Assembly (NCBI GenBank): GCA_963942565.1
Contig: OZ012691.1
Span: 15,731,769-15,795,768 of the forward strand
Source of the DNA: Maea johnstoni
Lineage: Eukaryota > Annelida > Polychaeta > Spionida > Magelonidae
Reading direction: 5' to 3'
Length of the DNA stretch: 64,000 nucleotides
Shown here: positions 31,666 through 37,244 of the stretch, piece by piece
How positions within the stretch are numbered: the stretch's first letter is position 1
How the letters are laid out: every line of letters starts with the position of its first letter
Program-made: the position numbers and the translations under genes
Notes under the pieces: model-generated
What the model was told of the DNA's origin: nothing
What the model saw: the letters and a program-made list of their open reading frames with translations, nothing else
Database searches by the model: none

Positions 31666-32036
31666 GTATTTATATACATGTCACCCTTGTGCACTCTGAG
31701 GAGGAAGGTTTGGTCAAATTTGCAAGAAGATATTACCTGCTCTATAATTGTTCTACCGTTGTATAATTGTAAAACTTTTGTTGTAGTTCCTCGAAACGTA
31801 AAGCTGATGTAGGATTCACCAGTCCGCCCGCCATCCAGATCTTACCGGAGTCGCCCCGCCGCGGCATGTACAGCTCAACATCTGAGTCAAGTCTCACGTC
31901 GGCAGACTACACGCCCAACTCGCACTCCGTTACCAAGAAATCACGCTACCAGAACGTACAGTCCTCTGCTCTCAAAGAGATAATGGTCAGACCGCGTTAC
32001 AACGACTCGGAATCTGTCACAGAATCAGATTTCTAG
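322..32036 (+). CDS. CIT: Citron Rho-interacting kinase, 3' part of gene (33 exons, 5' end outside window)
   Basis: Citron is a Rho-binding AGC kinase and scaffold that acts at the cleavage furrow and midbody in cytokinesis. Exons placed by GT-AG sites and phase: 322-502, 4406-4658, 5190-5317, 5950-6112, 7000-7107, 8197-8355, 8673-8840, 10901-10984, 12103-12219, 12641-12784, 13602-13751, 14218-14523, 15450-15503, 16586-16702, 17540-17649, 18527-18610, 19211-19451, 20025-20165, 20808-20918, 21947-22121, 22835-23158, 23665-23848, 24960-25196, 25809-25914, 26223-26303, 26878-27025, 27875-28104, 28532-28640, 29079-29210, 29694-29774, 30214-30295, 31020-31232, 31787-32036. All phases agree and they sum to 1,722 residues plus a TAG stop. 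Domain order (kinase tail, coiled coil, C1, PH, CNH) is shared with MRCK, but the C1 lead-in [11 protein letters not shown] and the PH motif TTCWPGR are citron-like. With about 400 missing N-terminal residues the protein would be near the roughly 2,030 of human citron. Confidence 0.96.
532..577 (-). mobile_element. Fragment of TTAA MITE family 1
   Basis: ACCCTTCCAATACTGAGGC and GCACAAGGACGCAAAG match one end of family 1. The rest is cut off by the element that starts at about 575. Confidence 0.6.
575..806 (+). mobile_element. hAT-type MITE (TCTTAGCCAG family), partial
   Basis: Starts CATAGTCTCAGCCAGCAGGG and follows the family interior (GGACACCCAAATCCTC, TTTCTTAAAATGTCAATT) but lacks the far end. 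It lies against the fragment of TTAA family 1, so the two are nested or abutting. Confidence 0.65.
867..3920. mobile_element. 3.05-kb fold-back element in citron intron 1
   Basis: Two arms of about 1.5 kb (867-2383 and 2406-3920) are reverse complements of each other around a 22-base spacer. The outer ends read TAAAGCTGCACTCCCACATT and the inner ends CTTAAGTCGCACTCCCACAT. So each arm also has its own terminal inverted repeats (GCACTCCCACATTCGAGACC type) and may be a complete element in opposite orientation. Much of each arm is a degenerate array of AGGTCTTGAAGCAGTCAGTT-like units. The arms differ by scattered substitutions and an insertion of about 40 bases near 3200, so they are not brand new. 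No transposase frame is seen. Confidence 0.88.
3994..4207 (+). mobile_element. TTAA MITE family 1 (piggyBac-type)
   Basis: TTAACCCTTATGCTGCTAAT at the left and AGCATTAGAAGGGTTAA at the right. TTAA on both sides with CCC-starting ends is the hallmark of piggyBac-type elements. It is about 210 bp and non-coding. Confidence 0.85.
4222..4405 (+). pseudogene. Truncated duplicate of citron exon 2 start with its splice acceptor
   Basis: The block from 4272 repeats the first 50-odd bases of exon 2 together with its upstream acceptor region (CTAACAG), 134 bp before the real exon at 4406. The copied exon stops at GAGCGTAAGC, after which intron sequence follows. GTAAGC there could serve as a donor, but the fragment has no known use and is probably a dead copy. 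Confidence 0.8.
4406..22121 (+). CDS. CIT: Citron exons 2-20: central coiled coil
   Basis: Nineteen exons encode about 938 residues rich in Glu, Lys, Leu, Gln and Arg with heptad spacing, as in the citron coiled coil that binds Rho and midbody partners. Exon 2 carries [20 protein letters not shown], matching the start of the vertebrate citron coil (KSKELQ..QDKCHK). Exon 19 carries [19 protein letters not shown] followed by a KKKK run, matching the conserved end of the coil just before the linker to C1. The exon 7 segment [12 protein letters not shown] is a Ser/Pro interruption that may break the coil. Exon phases are mostly 0, so several exons could be skipped without loss of frame. Confidence 0.93.
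4775..4835 (+). repeat. ATT/TTA-rich simple repeat
   Basis: Runs of ATTATT units in citron intron 2. No coding frame is supported. Confidence 0.8.
6127..6456 (+). mobile_element. hAT-type MITE (TCTTAGCCAG family)
   Basis: Begins CTAGTCTTAACGGGCAGGGT and ends AATCCTGGCTAAGATCCTG. The interior matches the family (GGACACCCAA, CTTAGAATGTCAATTCCAAG). No clear target duplication is left. Confidence 0.75.
6644..6931 (+). mobile_element. hAT-type MITE (TAGGGATTGG family)
   Basis: Terminal inverted repeats TAGGGATTGGTA and TGCCAATCCCTA. Flanks GTATGCAC (6636-6643) and GTGGGCAC (6932-6939) match at 6 of 8 bases, fitting an old 8-bp target duplication. The interior is rich in ATATTGTATCGTTAAG-like text. 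Confidence 0.8.
7318..7474. mobile_element. Small fold-back MITE
   Basis: About 157 bp, almost entirely palindromic. TAGAGGTTCTAGGAC and GTGCTAGAGAATGATATTTC at the left are matched by GAAATATCATACTCTAGCAC and a decayed GTTCAAGAACCTATT at the right. Confidence 0.75.
7655..7695 (+). repeat. Three tandem 13-bp palindromic units
   Basis: The unit CCATTGGGAATGG occurs three times head to tail (the last ends TCG). It lies in citron intron 5. Confidence 0.8.
7801..8196 (+). pseudogene. Tandem truncated copies of citron exon 6 start (138-bp unit)
   Basis: Two near-identical copies of the acceptor and first 39 or so bases of exon 6 (encoding [13 protein letters not shown]) begin at 7921 and 8059. 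Each is exactly 138 bp before the next, and the complete exon begins at 8197. Each truncated copy runs into the same intron segment (GGACTTGTATTGTATTATTT). A further remnant of the unit lies at 7801-7850. Confidence 0.88.
8398..8600 (+). pseudogene. Two decayed copies of citron exon 6 end
   Basis: Downstream of exon 6, its last 60 or so bases (from CAGAAGAC to the donor GAGGTAAGAG) occur twice more, with starts near 8400 and 8529, 129 bp apart. In the phase the upstream donor would impose, both hit stop codons, so they are not useful cassette exons. Exon 6 is therefore flanked by partial copies of its start on one side and of its end on the other. Confidence 0.82.
8897..9085 (-). mobile_element. 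Decayed TTAA MITE family 1 copy
   Basis: ACTGAGGAGGCTACTTTCAT, ACCTGTCATGTTGGTATTCA and TTCGCATCATTTCGAATTAG match family 1 in reverse orientation. The terminal TTAA sites are lost. Confidence 0.6.
9184..9420. mobile_element. Palindromic MITE (AGGCCTAAAAA family)
   Basis: Left end AAGGCCTAAAAAAAAGTTGT with GTTTGTTTCCTGT is mirrored by ACAGGAAACAAACAA and TTTTTTAGGCCTAA at the right. Related partial copies lie at 12320-12440, 20412-20590 and 25223-25440. Confidence 0.75.
10216..10829. mobile_element. TAGGGATTGG-family MITE split by a later insertion
   Basis: Left end AGGGCACCTTTGAAAT and right end GTACCATGCCCT resemble the family ends, and the interior ATATTGTATCG text agrees. The element is interrupted by the TCTTAGCCAG-family insertion at 10508-10814. 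Confidence 0.65.
10508..10814 (-). mobile_element. hAT-type MITE (TCTTAGCCAG family) nested in another MITE
   Basis: TAGGGTCTTAGCCAGGATTT at one end and GCTGGCTAGGACTATG at the other. Flanking CCGGTACC (10500-10507) and CCAGTACC (10815-10822) match 7 of 8. The host is the older TAGGGATTGG element. Confidence 0.78.
11037..11397. mobile_element. hAT-like palindromic MITE, double structure
   Basis: CAGGGTTCGACTTTCC at 11037 is matched by GGAAAGTCGAACCCTG ending near 11232. A second inverted half then runs to GTCAGACCCTG near 11397. GGGCCCC-rich and ATTTTTCAGACT segments appear in both directions. A related copy lies at about 29905-30066. Confidence 0.7.
11876..12023. mobile_element. 148-bp hAT-type MITE with exact 8-bp target duplication
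   Basis: Terminal inverted repeats TAGGGCTGTCAT and ATGACAGCCCTA. CCACTAGA is present exactly on both sides (11868-11875 and 12024-12031). The 8-bp duplication and end sequence fit hAT transposons. It lies in citron intron 8. Confidence 0.9.
12320..12440 (+). mobile_element. Half copy of AGGCCTAAAAA-family MITE
   Basis: Contains AGGGTAACAGGAAACAAACA and TTTTTAGGCCTAA, the right half of the family seen complete at 9184-9420. Confidence 0.6.
13165..13600 (+). mobile_element. SINE 3' part, split by a TTAA MITE, ending at exon 11 acceptor
   Basis: Segments GCAGGTTGGCCTGATCGTTA, CCCCTTGGAACTAATTGTGA and CTCATTGCGATGTGACTTAA match the element at 34978-35224. After the MITE at 13357-13558 the element resumes (GCTGTTGAAAGCGACATAAA) and runs into CCTTCCTTCCTTCAG, the acceptor of citron exon 11. 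The tRNA-like head is not clear in this copy. Confidence 0.75.
13357..13558 (-). mobile_element. TTAA MITE family 1, inserted in a SINE
   Basis: TTAACCCTTCCAATGCTGAG at the left and AGCCTAAGGGGTAA at the right (TTAA changed to GTAA). Joining the flanks with one TTAA restores the SINE text GTGACTTAAGCTGTTGAA, matching the copy at 35195-35205. Confidence 0.85.
14639..14700 (+). pseudogene. Partial duplicate of citron exon 12 end and donor
   Basis: The sequence AGAGATGAATCTCAGAACTG and the following donor region repeat the end of exon 12 (14501-14570) at a distance of exactly 138 bp, with a few substitutions. The intron text after the donor (GAGAGC.AGGGATTGA) is repeated too. Confidence 0.8.
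15531..15830 (+). mobile_element. hAT-type MITE (TCTTAGCCAG family) with exact 8-bp target duplication
   Basis: CATGGTCTTAGCCAGCAGGG to GGCCTAAGACACTG. CCCCAAAC is present exactly on both sides (15523-15530 and 15831-15838). It is 300 bp and non-coding. Confidence 0.9.
16838..17151 (+). mobile_element. hAT-type MITE (TCTTAGCCAG family) inside a TA repeat
   Basis: CATAGTCTTAGCCAGCAGGG to CTGGCTAAGACCCTG. TATATATA lies on both sides (16830-16837 and 17152-17159), so insertion was into a (TA)n tract that survives on both flanks. Confidence 0.85.
17152..17181 (+). repeat. (TA)n microsatellite
   Basis: Fifteen TA units flanking the MITE on its right side. The left remnant is at 16822-16837. Confidence 0.9.
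17252..17420. mobile_element. hAT-like MITE (CAGGGCTCGAAATT ends)
   Basis: CAGGGCTCGAAATTAA at the left and AATTTCAAGCCCTG at the right, with a GGGCTCCCT motif near each end. A diverged copy lies at 21555-21692. No target duplication is clear. Confidence 0.7.
17684..17932 (-). mobile_element. hAT-type MITE (TCTTAGCCAG family) with exact 8-bp target duplication
   Basis: CAGGGTCTAAGCGGGGATTT to CTGACTTACATG. CCAGGAAC is present exactly on both sides (17676-17683 and 17933-17940). It starts 35 bases after the exon 15 donor. Confidence 0.88.
18092..18322 (+). mobile_element. TTAA MITE family 2 (piggyBac-type)
   Basis: TTAACCCATTAACACTTCAG at the left and GAGCATTAATGGGTTAA at the right. The interior has GTCGTCTGG, AATATTTGAAGGAGAGT and TGTCAGGCTGCTTTTGGCC, the family pattern. 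Confidence 0.85.
18671..18860 (+). repeat. Compound (CA)n/(TA)n/(GATA)n microsatellite
   Basis: Alternating CA, TA and TAGA units in citron intron 16. Long frames read through it are artefacts. Confidence 0.9.
20276..20298 (+). repeat. Short (TG)n tract
   Basis: TG repeat in citron intron 18. Confidence 0.8.
20412..20590 (+). mobile_element. Partial AGGCCTAAAAA-family MITE
   Basis: TTAGGCCTAAAAATGTCTGT and TTCCTGTAACAGTT match the family end, followed by family-like TTTTATGTTGATTGGGAGTT. Confidence 0.55.
21555..21692. mobile_element. Diverged hAT-like MITE (CAGGGCTCGAAATT family)
   Basis: CAGAGCTTGAAACTAGCTGG at the left and CTAATTTCCAGCCCTTG at the right. The interior CCCTCAAATTCCTGCTGGGA matches the copy at 17252-17420. 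Confidence 0.6.
21697..21910 (+). mobile_element. TTAA MITE family 1
   Basis: TTAACCCTTATGCTGCTGGT to CAGTACTGGAAGGGTTAA, one of the best kept copies. It ends 36 bases before citron exon 20. Confidence 0.88.
22388..22685 (+). mobile_element. Repeat family with CAGGGCTYGA start (copy 1)
   Basis: CTCAGGGCTTGAGGTAACAG start and ACATTTTGAGTTAGCG end. Internal GACCAGTAAAAATTCC motifs and GTGTTACTGGTCCTAC. The same order occurs at 23873-24212, so this is a dispersed element, probably hAT-like by its ends. Confidence 0.65.
22737..22752 (+). repeat. Poly-C tract
   Basis: Run of C followed by TCTAG in citron intron 20. Confidence 0.85.
22835..23848 (+). CDS. CIT: Citron exons 21-22: Ser/Pro linker and C1 zinc finger
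   Basis: Exon 21 (22835-23158) starts with a Ser/Thr/Pro-rich linker ([20 protein letters not shown]) and enters a C1 domain: HRFN, then TKCAMC, then AAKC. Exon 22 (23665-23848) completes it with [20 protein letters not shown]. All eight zinc ligands of the H-C-C-C-C-H-C-C pattern are visible. The split is at a phase-1 Glu codon. Exon 22 ends in MESWLKIPR, the first strand of the PH domain. By analogy this is an atypical C1 used for membrane or protein contacts; diacylglycerol binding is not shown by the sequence. Confidence 0.94.
23221..23305 (+). pseudogene. Partial duplicate of citron exon 21 end (C1 half) with donor
   Basis: About 70 bases of the C1-coding end of exon 21 (CAAGGCCACC at 23091) recur at 23226, 135 bp downstream, with the donor (CTCAGGTAAAA). 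The copy has several changes, including one that would alter the VRPAAKC segment to VRAAAKC. No acceptor is evident just before it. Confidence 0.8.
23873..24212 (+). mobile_element. Repeat family with CAGGGCTYGA start (copy 2)
   Basis: CAGGGCTCGATGGTAACAGT to GTTAGCGTTGAGGCCTG. It ends directly before the first truncated PH-exon unit, whose intron part (TCACCCATTATTTTCTTGTC) begins at 24213. Confidence 0.65.
24242..24959 (+). pseudogene. Five tandem truncated copies of the citron PH-domain exon start
   Basis: Copies begin at 24242, 24388, 24534, 24680 and 24818, and the complete exon 23 begins at 24960. Spacings are 146, 146, 146, 138 and 142 bp. Each copy holds a good acceptor (TTCAG or CTCCAG) and the segment encoding [20 protein letters not shown] to GTPVD, then turns into intron sequence (CTGTATTGTTGCACCTCACC). 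Copies are nearly identical, so duplication is recent or homogenised. The 8-bp difference in spacing comes from loss of one short pyrimidine block. Reading through from one copy to the next is out of frame. Confidence 0.92.
24960..25914 (+). CDS. CIT: Citron exons 23-24: PH domain
   Basis: Exon 23 (24960-25196) encodes [20 protein letters not shown] through [21 protein letters not shown] to TTCWPGR. Exon 24 (25809-25914) encodes [20 protein letters not shown], whose Trp lies in the C-terminal helix typical of PH domains. Human citron reads [20 protein letters not shown] and TTCWPGRTLYLLAPS at the same places. Five truncated copies of the start of exon 23 lie just upstream (24242-24959); only this last copy continues into the complete exon. 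Confidence 0.94.
25223..25440 (+). mobile_element. Partial AGGCCTAAAAA-family MITE
   Basis: ATTAGGCCTAAAAAAAATGT plus TTATGTTGATTGAGAGTTGG match the family. Confidence 0.55.
25535..25764 (+). mobile_element. TTAA MITE family 2
   Basis: TTAACCCATTTATGCCTGGA to GGCATGAATGGGTTAA. Interior GAAAGTCGTCTGG and AATTGTCAGGTCGTTTTGGC. Confidence 0.87.
26100..26190 (+). repeat. Partial duplicate of citron exon 25 acceptor region
   Basis: The motif TGTAGAAACTTCTTG..AAT.CTTTGG occurs with its acceptor ending at 26138 and again with the real acceptor ending at 26222, 84 bp apart. The upstream intron text (ATGTCATGAAA.GTGTAT) is repeated as well. Confidence 0.75.
26223..31232 (+). CDS. CIT: Citron exons 25-32: CNH (citron homology) domain
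   Basis: Eight exons encode [96 protein letters not shown] and [20 protein letters not shown]. Each matches a signature of the CNH beta-propeller (human [62 protein letters not shown]). CNH domains bind small GTPases and other partners. The Q...RTRKEDMKW loop is well kept, so the domain looks functional. Confidence 0.95.
26490..26795 (+). repeat. Purine-rich GAGA minisatellite
   Basis: About 300 bases of almost pure G/A on this strand, with AATCCT(G/A)AAT(G/A)A interruptions recurring every 70-130 bases. It lies in citron intron 25, just upstream of exon 26. Confidence 0.85.
27301..27517 (-). mobile_element. Decayed TTAA MITE family 2 copy
   Basis: TTAATCTATTATTGCTCACA and GCGGCCAAAAGCATTCTGAC match the family in reverse. 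The right part is diverged and ends near GATTGGGTTAA. Confidence 0.55.
27594..27802 (+). mobile_element. TTAA MITE family 1
   Basis: TTAACCCTTATGCTGTTGTT to CAGCATTGGAAGGGTTAA. It ends about 70 bases before exon 27. Confidence 0.88.
28684..28965 (-). mobile_element. TAGGGATTGG-family MITE, worn ends
   Basis: GATACGATACAATATAGATA to TATCGAGTACCAGTACCCAA; the interior AGCACTGTCAGCTTATGAAA resembles the copy at 6644-6931. Confidence 0.6.
29905..30066. mobile_element. Fragment of the GGGCCCCTAG palindromic MITE
   Basis: GGGCCCCTAGATTTTTCAGA, AGAAATCCTGTTTTTGACCA and TAGTGTCACACCCTAG match the right half of 11037-11397. Confidence 0.65.
30410..30634 (+). mobile_element. Decayed TTAA MITE family 2 copy
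   Basis: ACAATAACTTGGGAATTAAG, AAAGTATTTGGAGGAGAGTC and GAATTGATGGGTTTAA follow the family order. The left end is lost. Confidence 0.6.
31319..31372 (+). mobile_element. tRNA-derived SINE head
   Basis: CTGATGGCCGAGTTGCCTAA is a tRNA-type A box, and GCCTGCCCT before it and TATTGTCACTGACAGCTAGC after it match the (reversed) SINE at 52727-52935. Only the head is left. Confidence 0.6.
31590..31660 (+). repeat. (TA)n microsatellite
   Basis: About 34 TA units in the last citron intron. Confidence 0.92.
31787..32036 (+). CDS. CIT: Citron exon 33: Ser-rich tail with PDZ-ligand-like end
   Basis: The last coding exon encodes 82 residues rich in Ser, Thr and Arg and ends in SESVTESDF before TAG at 32034-32036. 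The tail is much shorter than the roughly 150-residue vertebrate tail and shows no clear similarity apart from the final S-x-hydrophobic pattern, which fits a class I PDZ ligand. Vertebrate citron ends in QSSV, a known PDZ ligand. The acceptor (TTGTTGTAG) ends at 31786. Confidence 0.9.
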
Positions 32037-32064
32037 TTTTATCCCACAGTTTATTTCTATTTGG

Positions 32065-32365
32065 TAGAGATTGGTACTGTTACTCGATACAATATTGATA
32101 TTGAACAGGAAAAAGTATTTTACGGTTTAAGAACTGTAATACTTATACTGCTTAATGATACAAAATTGACTTAACTGCTACCTGGACATCCCCACATGTA
32201 GGTGGTTTGCTATTTATTAGCTAAATATTTGAAGTTGAAAGTGCAAAAAATAACAAAATTAACTATTTTGGAGGCAGGAAGTATTGTTAAAAATATTGTT
32301 AAAATATTGTATCGTTAAGCAGATATTGTATTGTTTCGTGAAAATTTTAAAGGTACCAATTCCTA
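32065..32365 (+). mobile_element. TAGGGATTGG-family MITE in citron 3' UTR
   Basis: TAGAGATTGGTACTGTTACT to AAAGGTACCAATTCCTA. It begins 28 bases after the stop codon, so it is probably transcribed as part of the 3' UTR. Confidence 0.75.
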
Positions 32366-32725
32366 CTATGGATTACCACACTCTGTTACAAATAAGTCAC
32401 ACAAACAGTCAGATTTCTAACATTATCTCTTTGTTAGTTGAGTATTGATGTAGGCAGGCTACAAAGCTGACACTTAACAACGAATCCCTAAAAATCATAC
32501 ATACGGTCATTTAGATATTTTGGTAAGGAGTTTCTTGGAAAGTCTGTTTTCAGTTGATGCATTGGTGTCTCCCTTGAAAAATGGCTTAAGTCCTGGTACA
32601 GCCTTAGATAAAAGTTTGGTACAGCCTTAGATAAAATGTTTTCAGTCTCTTTATCATGTCAAACACAAATGTAATTATATGTAAACAGTTATCTGATCAT
32701 GTAAAACAATACACAATTGTGTATA

Positions 32726-32731
32726 AATAAA
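32726..32731 (+). promoter_or_regulatory. Candidate poly(A) signal AATAAA
   Basis: Canonical hexamer about 690 bases after the citron stop codon. It is one of several in this AT-rich stretch and could end a short 3' UTR form. Confidence 0.35.
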
Positions 32732-34616
32732 GGAGAGGAACAGTATTGACTGCACTAAAATGTTGGTTAAAGTAAAAAAAAAAACAGCTGTCTTTAGTAC
32801 ACACATAAAAAGATGTGTTGCTCCTCATAACTATTTGCTAAAGAAAATCCCTGTGAATACAAGGGTTTCTTAATTTTGATTGGATAGTCTGAAAATTTTG
32901 TTCCAGTTGATAAAAATTTGGCTGTAAAATTTCTTTTTTCTAAAAAGAAAGGAGCCATGTTGCTGAGAGCTTCTATGCTTTTTGATGTAAGGTTTGTGAA
33001 TGCTTCATCTATAAAATAAGGGAGGGGGTGTGAACAAAAAAGTTGCTCATAGTTTGTTTATAGACAAATTCACCCACTATCACTGTAAATCTGGCTTCAC
33101 TTAGGAATGCTGAGGTTTTAAGTTATAAAATGGCTTGATTCATAAGATGATTATCATAAAGCCATTCTTAGAGATAAGCAATCGTATTCAATATTTTATA
33201 AAAAGAATAATTTGCTTGTCCTTTTGTCAATTGAAATATATTTAAGATATTGATATTGATAAAGAAATCAAATGAAATGAAAAGATTTTTTATTACATAA
33301 TTCACAAGCTATTCTAGTATTGAGAGTGTAAAGAGAATGTCTCACATGAAATTAATGAAATTATTCTATAATGGTAACTTATGGTTTTTGTGTGTTTTAC
33401 TATGTGTAGACTACAGTCATAATTATCTTAAGTATAATGGTGTGATAGAAAGATGTAATTATTGTATATTATATCATCTAAGATGTTGTCAGGGTATTAT
33501 CTCATAAAAAACATGAGTTTTTTCACCGTTTTCTCACAATATAGTGTGCACTGTGTTAAGATGAGCTTTTTTTAAAACAATGAGATAGTAAATTGTTTGT
33601 AATGTGCCTTATTGTACATGTGTAATCATTTGTTTAATCATATTTGATTACGGCAGTATAAAAAAAAGAACGATTCATGTTTAACCGTTCATATCATACT
33701 GCTAAAGAATGAAGCATTTAGGATATACGCCATCAACGCTTTATTTATTTCATGTTTTCATAAGAGGCTATCCCTGGCTTTGCTGTATAATCAAAGTTTA
33801 AGAGTGAGAGTACAATTTAATTGAATTAAATGATACATGTTAGTAATTGGCAATCCTGACTTTTTAAAGTACAGAAATCCCACGCAATGGGAAGAGATGT
33901 TACCTGGTTTTCGAGAAGTTTTGAATGTATCCAGATGTTTATGTAGAGAAAAAACAGAAATTCTTTAACTGCCTAACCTAATGGCATCTGGTGTGAACAC
34001 ATGATCTGACAATTTTGAAATCAACTTTCCAAGTTGAGTAATATGTGGAAAAATGTTTGAATAGAGATAGTGAAACCAAACAGAAATTTCATATTTTAGT
34101 CCTAAGAGTTCGAAATTCTTGCTTTGTTAACAACATATTGCTGTATCTGTCAGACCCTGTGTGCAGTCCAGATGAGGAGGGGCTAAGTACTGTATACCGT
34201 GTTAATTCTGCGCATATTAAGTATGTGTAGTTGAATTTTTGCGTACAGGTGCAGAATGACAAGCTATCATGTCAGCGTGCTGTGCGATACTAGCTTAGGG
34301 GTCAGAATCTGTCAGATGTCCAGATAACGGTGCGCAGTTTAATAAATGCAGGCTCCAGGGCTGCGCAACGTGTGCATTACTTTGATTACTGCAATATTAA
34401 CACGGTATAAATAAATGTTTGATTGTAGAGATTTAATGGTAAGTTATTACCATGTTTGCATGTTATGTACATACACTTTGAGTGGCTTCAATACAATTAC
34501 ATATAAATCGCAACGCTTTTGTAACAAACAAACAACAAGAACAAAAATAAATGTACAGTCTGTTGTAATCTGTTTAAATGGTTGTTTTGTTTTTACTTTT
34601 TATCAGGGAAACATGA

Positions 34617-34880
34617 ATTGGGGGGTCAGAAGAAAAATTAACATGGTGTATTTACCTTCAATAAAGTATCTATAAAGAATTAGGGTTATAGTATTGGGAC
34701 TTTCATTTACATATGTATTTCTTATTGAATTCTGATACTGGTTTTAGATTCATTTCACTTGGGAGTCAGAAGAAAAATATACATGGTGTATTTTCCATCA
34801 ATATAGGTATCTTTAAAAAAAGGTACAGGGATAGTATTGGGACTTTCATTTATATATTACATATGTATTTCTCATTTAAC
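34617..34880 (+). repeat. Tandem duplication, 140-bp period
   Basis: GTCAGAAGAAAAATTAACAT at 34625 recurs as GTCAGAAGAAAAATATACAT at 34765. TAGTATTGGGACTTTCATTT is also found in both units. The second unit has diverged. Confidence 0.8.
34660..34665 (+). promoter_or_regulatory. Candidate distal poly(A) signal AATAAA
   Basis: Canonical hexamer inside the first copy of a tandem duplication with a 140-bp period (34625 to about 34875). The matching site in the second copy has decayed to AATATA. Confidence 0.3.
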
Positions 34881-34977
34881 ATTAATTAAGACAGCTGTAT
34901 GTATTTGAAACTCTTTAACATCAACTTCCACAAATATTTGTTAACCCAGTTAGAGAATGAATATTTCCATACTGGGA

Positions 34978-35224
34978 GAGCTCCACCGTGGCCTAGTGGT
35001 TACGATGCCTAGCTCCCAAACGTGAAGTTGCAGGAATCTCTGCTGGATCCAAAATGCGGATTGGCTAGGTCACTACAAATATTATCATCATTGCGGAAGG
35101 CTCTTGATGGTGCTTCTGTAACCCCTTGGAACTATTCGTTAAGAGAAGGGAATTTCTTCCAGGTTCCTTGTTTTTACCTCGTTGCGATATGACCTAAGCT
35201 GTTGAAGGCGACGTAAAAACCAAT
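34978..35224 (+). mobile_element. tRNA-derived SINE
   Basis: The A box TGGCCTAGTGGTTACGATGC near the 5' end and the tail (TCGTTGCGATATGACCTAAG, GGCGACGTAAAAACCAATC) frame a unit of about 250 bp. The B box is decayed. The 3' part matches 13165-13600. Confidence 0.75.
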
Positions 35225-35285
35225 CAGCCAGTGGCAATGTATTAGACCACTTTCCCGGTAGTTATAGGGGCGGGCCCCTCCCCTT
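35225..35285 (-). mobile_element. SINE head fragment, reverse orientation
   Basis: GTGGCAATGTATTAGACCAC followed by GGGCGGGCCC matches, in reverse, the head of the SINE at 52727-52935. It abuts the tail of the preceding SINE. Confidence 0.5.
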
Positions 35286-35384
35286 ACATACTGGACTCAT
35301 GGTGTGGAAAGGCTGCCCATATTACTGTTGCGCATTGAGCCCACTTATTGTCATACTCCACTGCCAGGGATCCACAGATTTTCA

Positions 35385-35590
35385 AATGCTGGTGGTGGCT
35401 AATTTGGCCAATACAAAATTATGCAAACAACCCTGGAAAATGACTGAAACCCTGGCACATGGGTACTCATCTGAGAGTACTCAGCAAGTGCGTTCCAATG
35501 AATACCAACATGACAGGGTTTAGATGGTTTTCAAAAACATTTGCGTCCTTGTACTTTGGACGAAAGTAGCCTCAGCATTGGAAGGGTTAA
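35385..35590 (+). mobile_element. TTAA MITE family 1, left end lost
   Basis: AAATGCTGGTGGTGGCTAAT to CAGCATTGGAAGGGTTAA. The left TTAA is missing. Confidence 0.8.
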
Positions 35591-37244
35591 TATTGTAGCT
35601 GTCTCGACGGCGTGATTTTACTTTGATTTTACTAGATCTAGTAGTGGAGTTCCCGGTGAAAACCAACGCCTAACCCCAAGTCACTGGCAAGTTTTTAGCT
35701 GCAAGTAGTGGGGGAAACGCAGTCCCCAGTGAAAACTAAACATTAACCCTAGGTTATTGGTAACTTTTTTACATTTTTACATGCCCCAGACGGTATTCTA
35801 ACCCGAGCAGTAAGTATAGATAGCAGAGAGAGAGAGAGAACTAAATGTACGTCCATGGAGATCGCGAGCAGTCAGTGGCAACAGATAAAAATGTAATTTA
35901 TTCATATTTTTATCAAGACTGAGTATTTCATAACCCAATTTAGATGAACTATCTTTTCTCAGAATATTTACATTTTTACATCAATACGTGTATTGCATTT
36001 ATAATCCTTCCTTCCATCTCTCGGATGCAGGTGACAATATCATAAGATCCTGTATTGATTCGGATGAAATAGGATAATGTCACAGATATTCTCCATGGCG
36101 ACCATGGAATTATTACGTTACTACAAACAGTGGTTGCTGTTTTAATATTTGTTTGCACAGCATCAGGTCGTGAGATGGGGGCTGTGTATCGATTGAAGCA
36201 ACACTTAGCAGCGCATAATTAATAGCCTAGCTGAAAAGAACATCCGCATAGTGGGCAGGCAGAGGAGAATACGCTATGGATAAAGAAGAATATTATCTGA
36301 TGATTATATAATGGCAATCTCATATGATACTTCATGGTGTATATTGATTTATTTTCATCCTTTTTTTATTAATGTGGTACGCATCGTTATTCCCTTTGAG
36401 AATTTTTTTTTGTCCCCTGAGAGTGATTCGGTGACGTCACCATGCCTCATTCAGATAAACACCAAAAAGGCAAAGAAAAAGGAAAAAGAAAGAATGGTAA
36501 AAAATGGTAAAGTTACATGTTTCAAGATTGAATCATTTGGTTTAGTTACGAAAAAATATCTTAATAAGACGGTTACAAATTATGACAACATGTGTTTCGT
36601 ATGTATTATTTAAAACGTACGTAAGATGCAAATTTGCAAATAGATCAATACATTTTGTCTCAACCCATTAATGATTAAATATTACTGTCGAAATTGTGCT
36701 CTGCATCTTTGATACCTTTGACACTAACTTAGAAGTCCTGTTTACAGTTGTGCACCTCCACATGGACCACTGAGTTATCACCGGTGAAAGCCTGAATGAA
36801 TACACAATCAAATACAAAATAAAAATGATCTTTATTTCTTAAAATAAGATGTACACTTGTTAACTGTTAAAACTGTACATTACATTATAAATACGTATAG
36901 TATGTACAAATATGTCACAATGCCCTTTTAGAGACTTTGCAGTCTTATCTTGATTCCCACAAAAAATACTCATATTTGCATATAACAAAATTACGTGATA
37001 TTTGACATAAAAAGGAATGAAATGAAATTAATTGCAGTCGCAAATCCAGAATTCTTGTGGAGGGTATACTAGTATGTGTATAAGCGAGATAGTTTTGAGA
37101 TTATGGGCAAAACTGAAAACTGTCGTTTGATTATTTTAATTATCGATGCATCCCTTCGATACTACTGCCAACTAACTATAATATGCATCCAGAACTATAT
37201 GTCAACTATACCATGCATTTTCAAGGGGTACCTCTCATCCCAGT
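35591..37244. other. Intergenic stretch, no gene seen
   Basis: AT-rich sequence with a SINE-like remnant (GTGAAAACCAACGCCTAACC at about 35655), a palindromic GTGACGTCAC at 36431-36440 and a family 2 MITE remnant near 36660-36745 (CAACCCATTAATGATTAAAT). Open frames here are short and without recognisable content. Confidence 0.5.

Larger units (their letters stand above)
32037..34680 (+). other. Citron 3' UTR and downstream sequence
   Basis: The stretch after the stop is AT-rich with no supported coding frame. Candidate poly(A) signals AATAAA lie at 32726-32731 and 34660-34665, with another AATAAA near 34341. A short MITE (32065-32365) lies in the proximal part. The true 3' end cannot be chosen without transcript data. 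Confidence 0.55.

Noticed and set aside
36431-36440. GTGACGTCAC, a CRE-like palindrome (others at 48100 and 58196)
   Set aside because: Single short motifs without a nearby gene start are expected by chance often enough; not called as regulatory.
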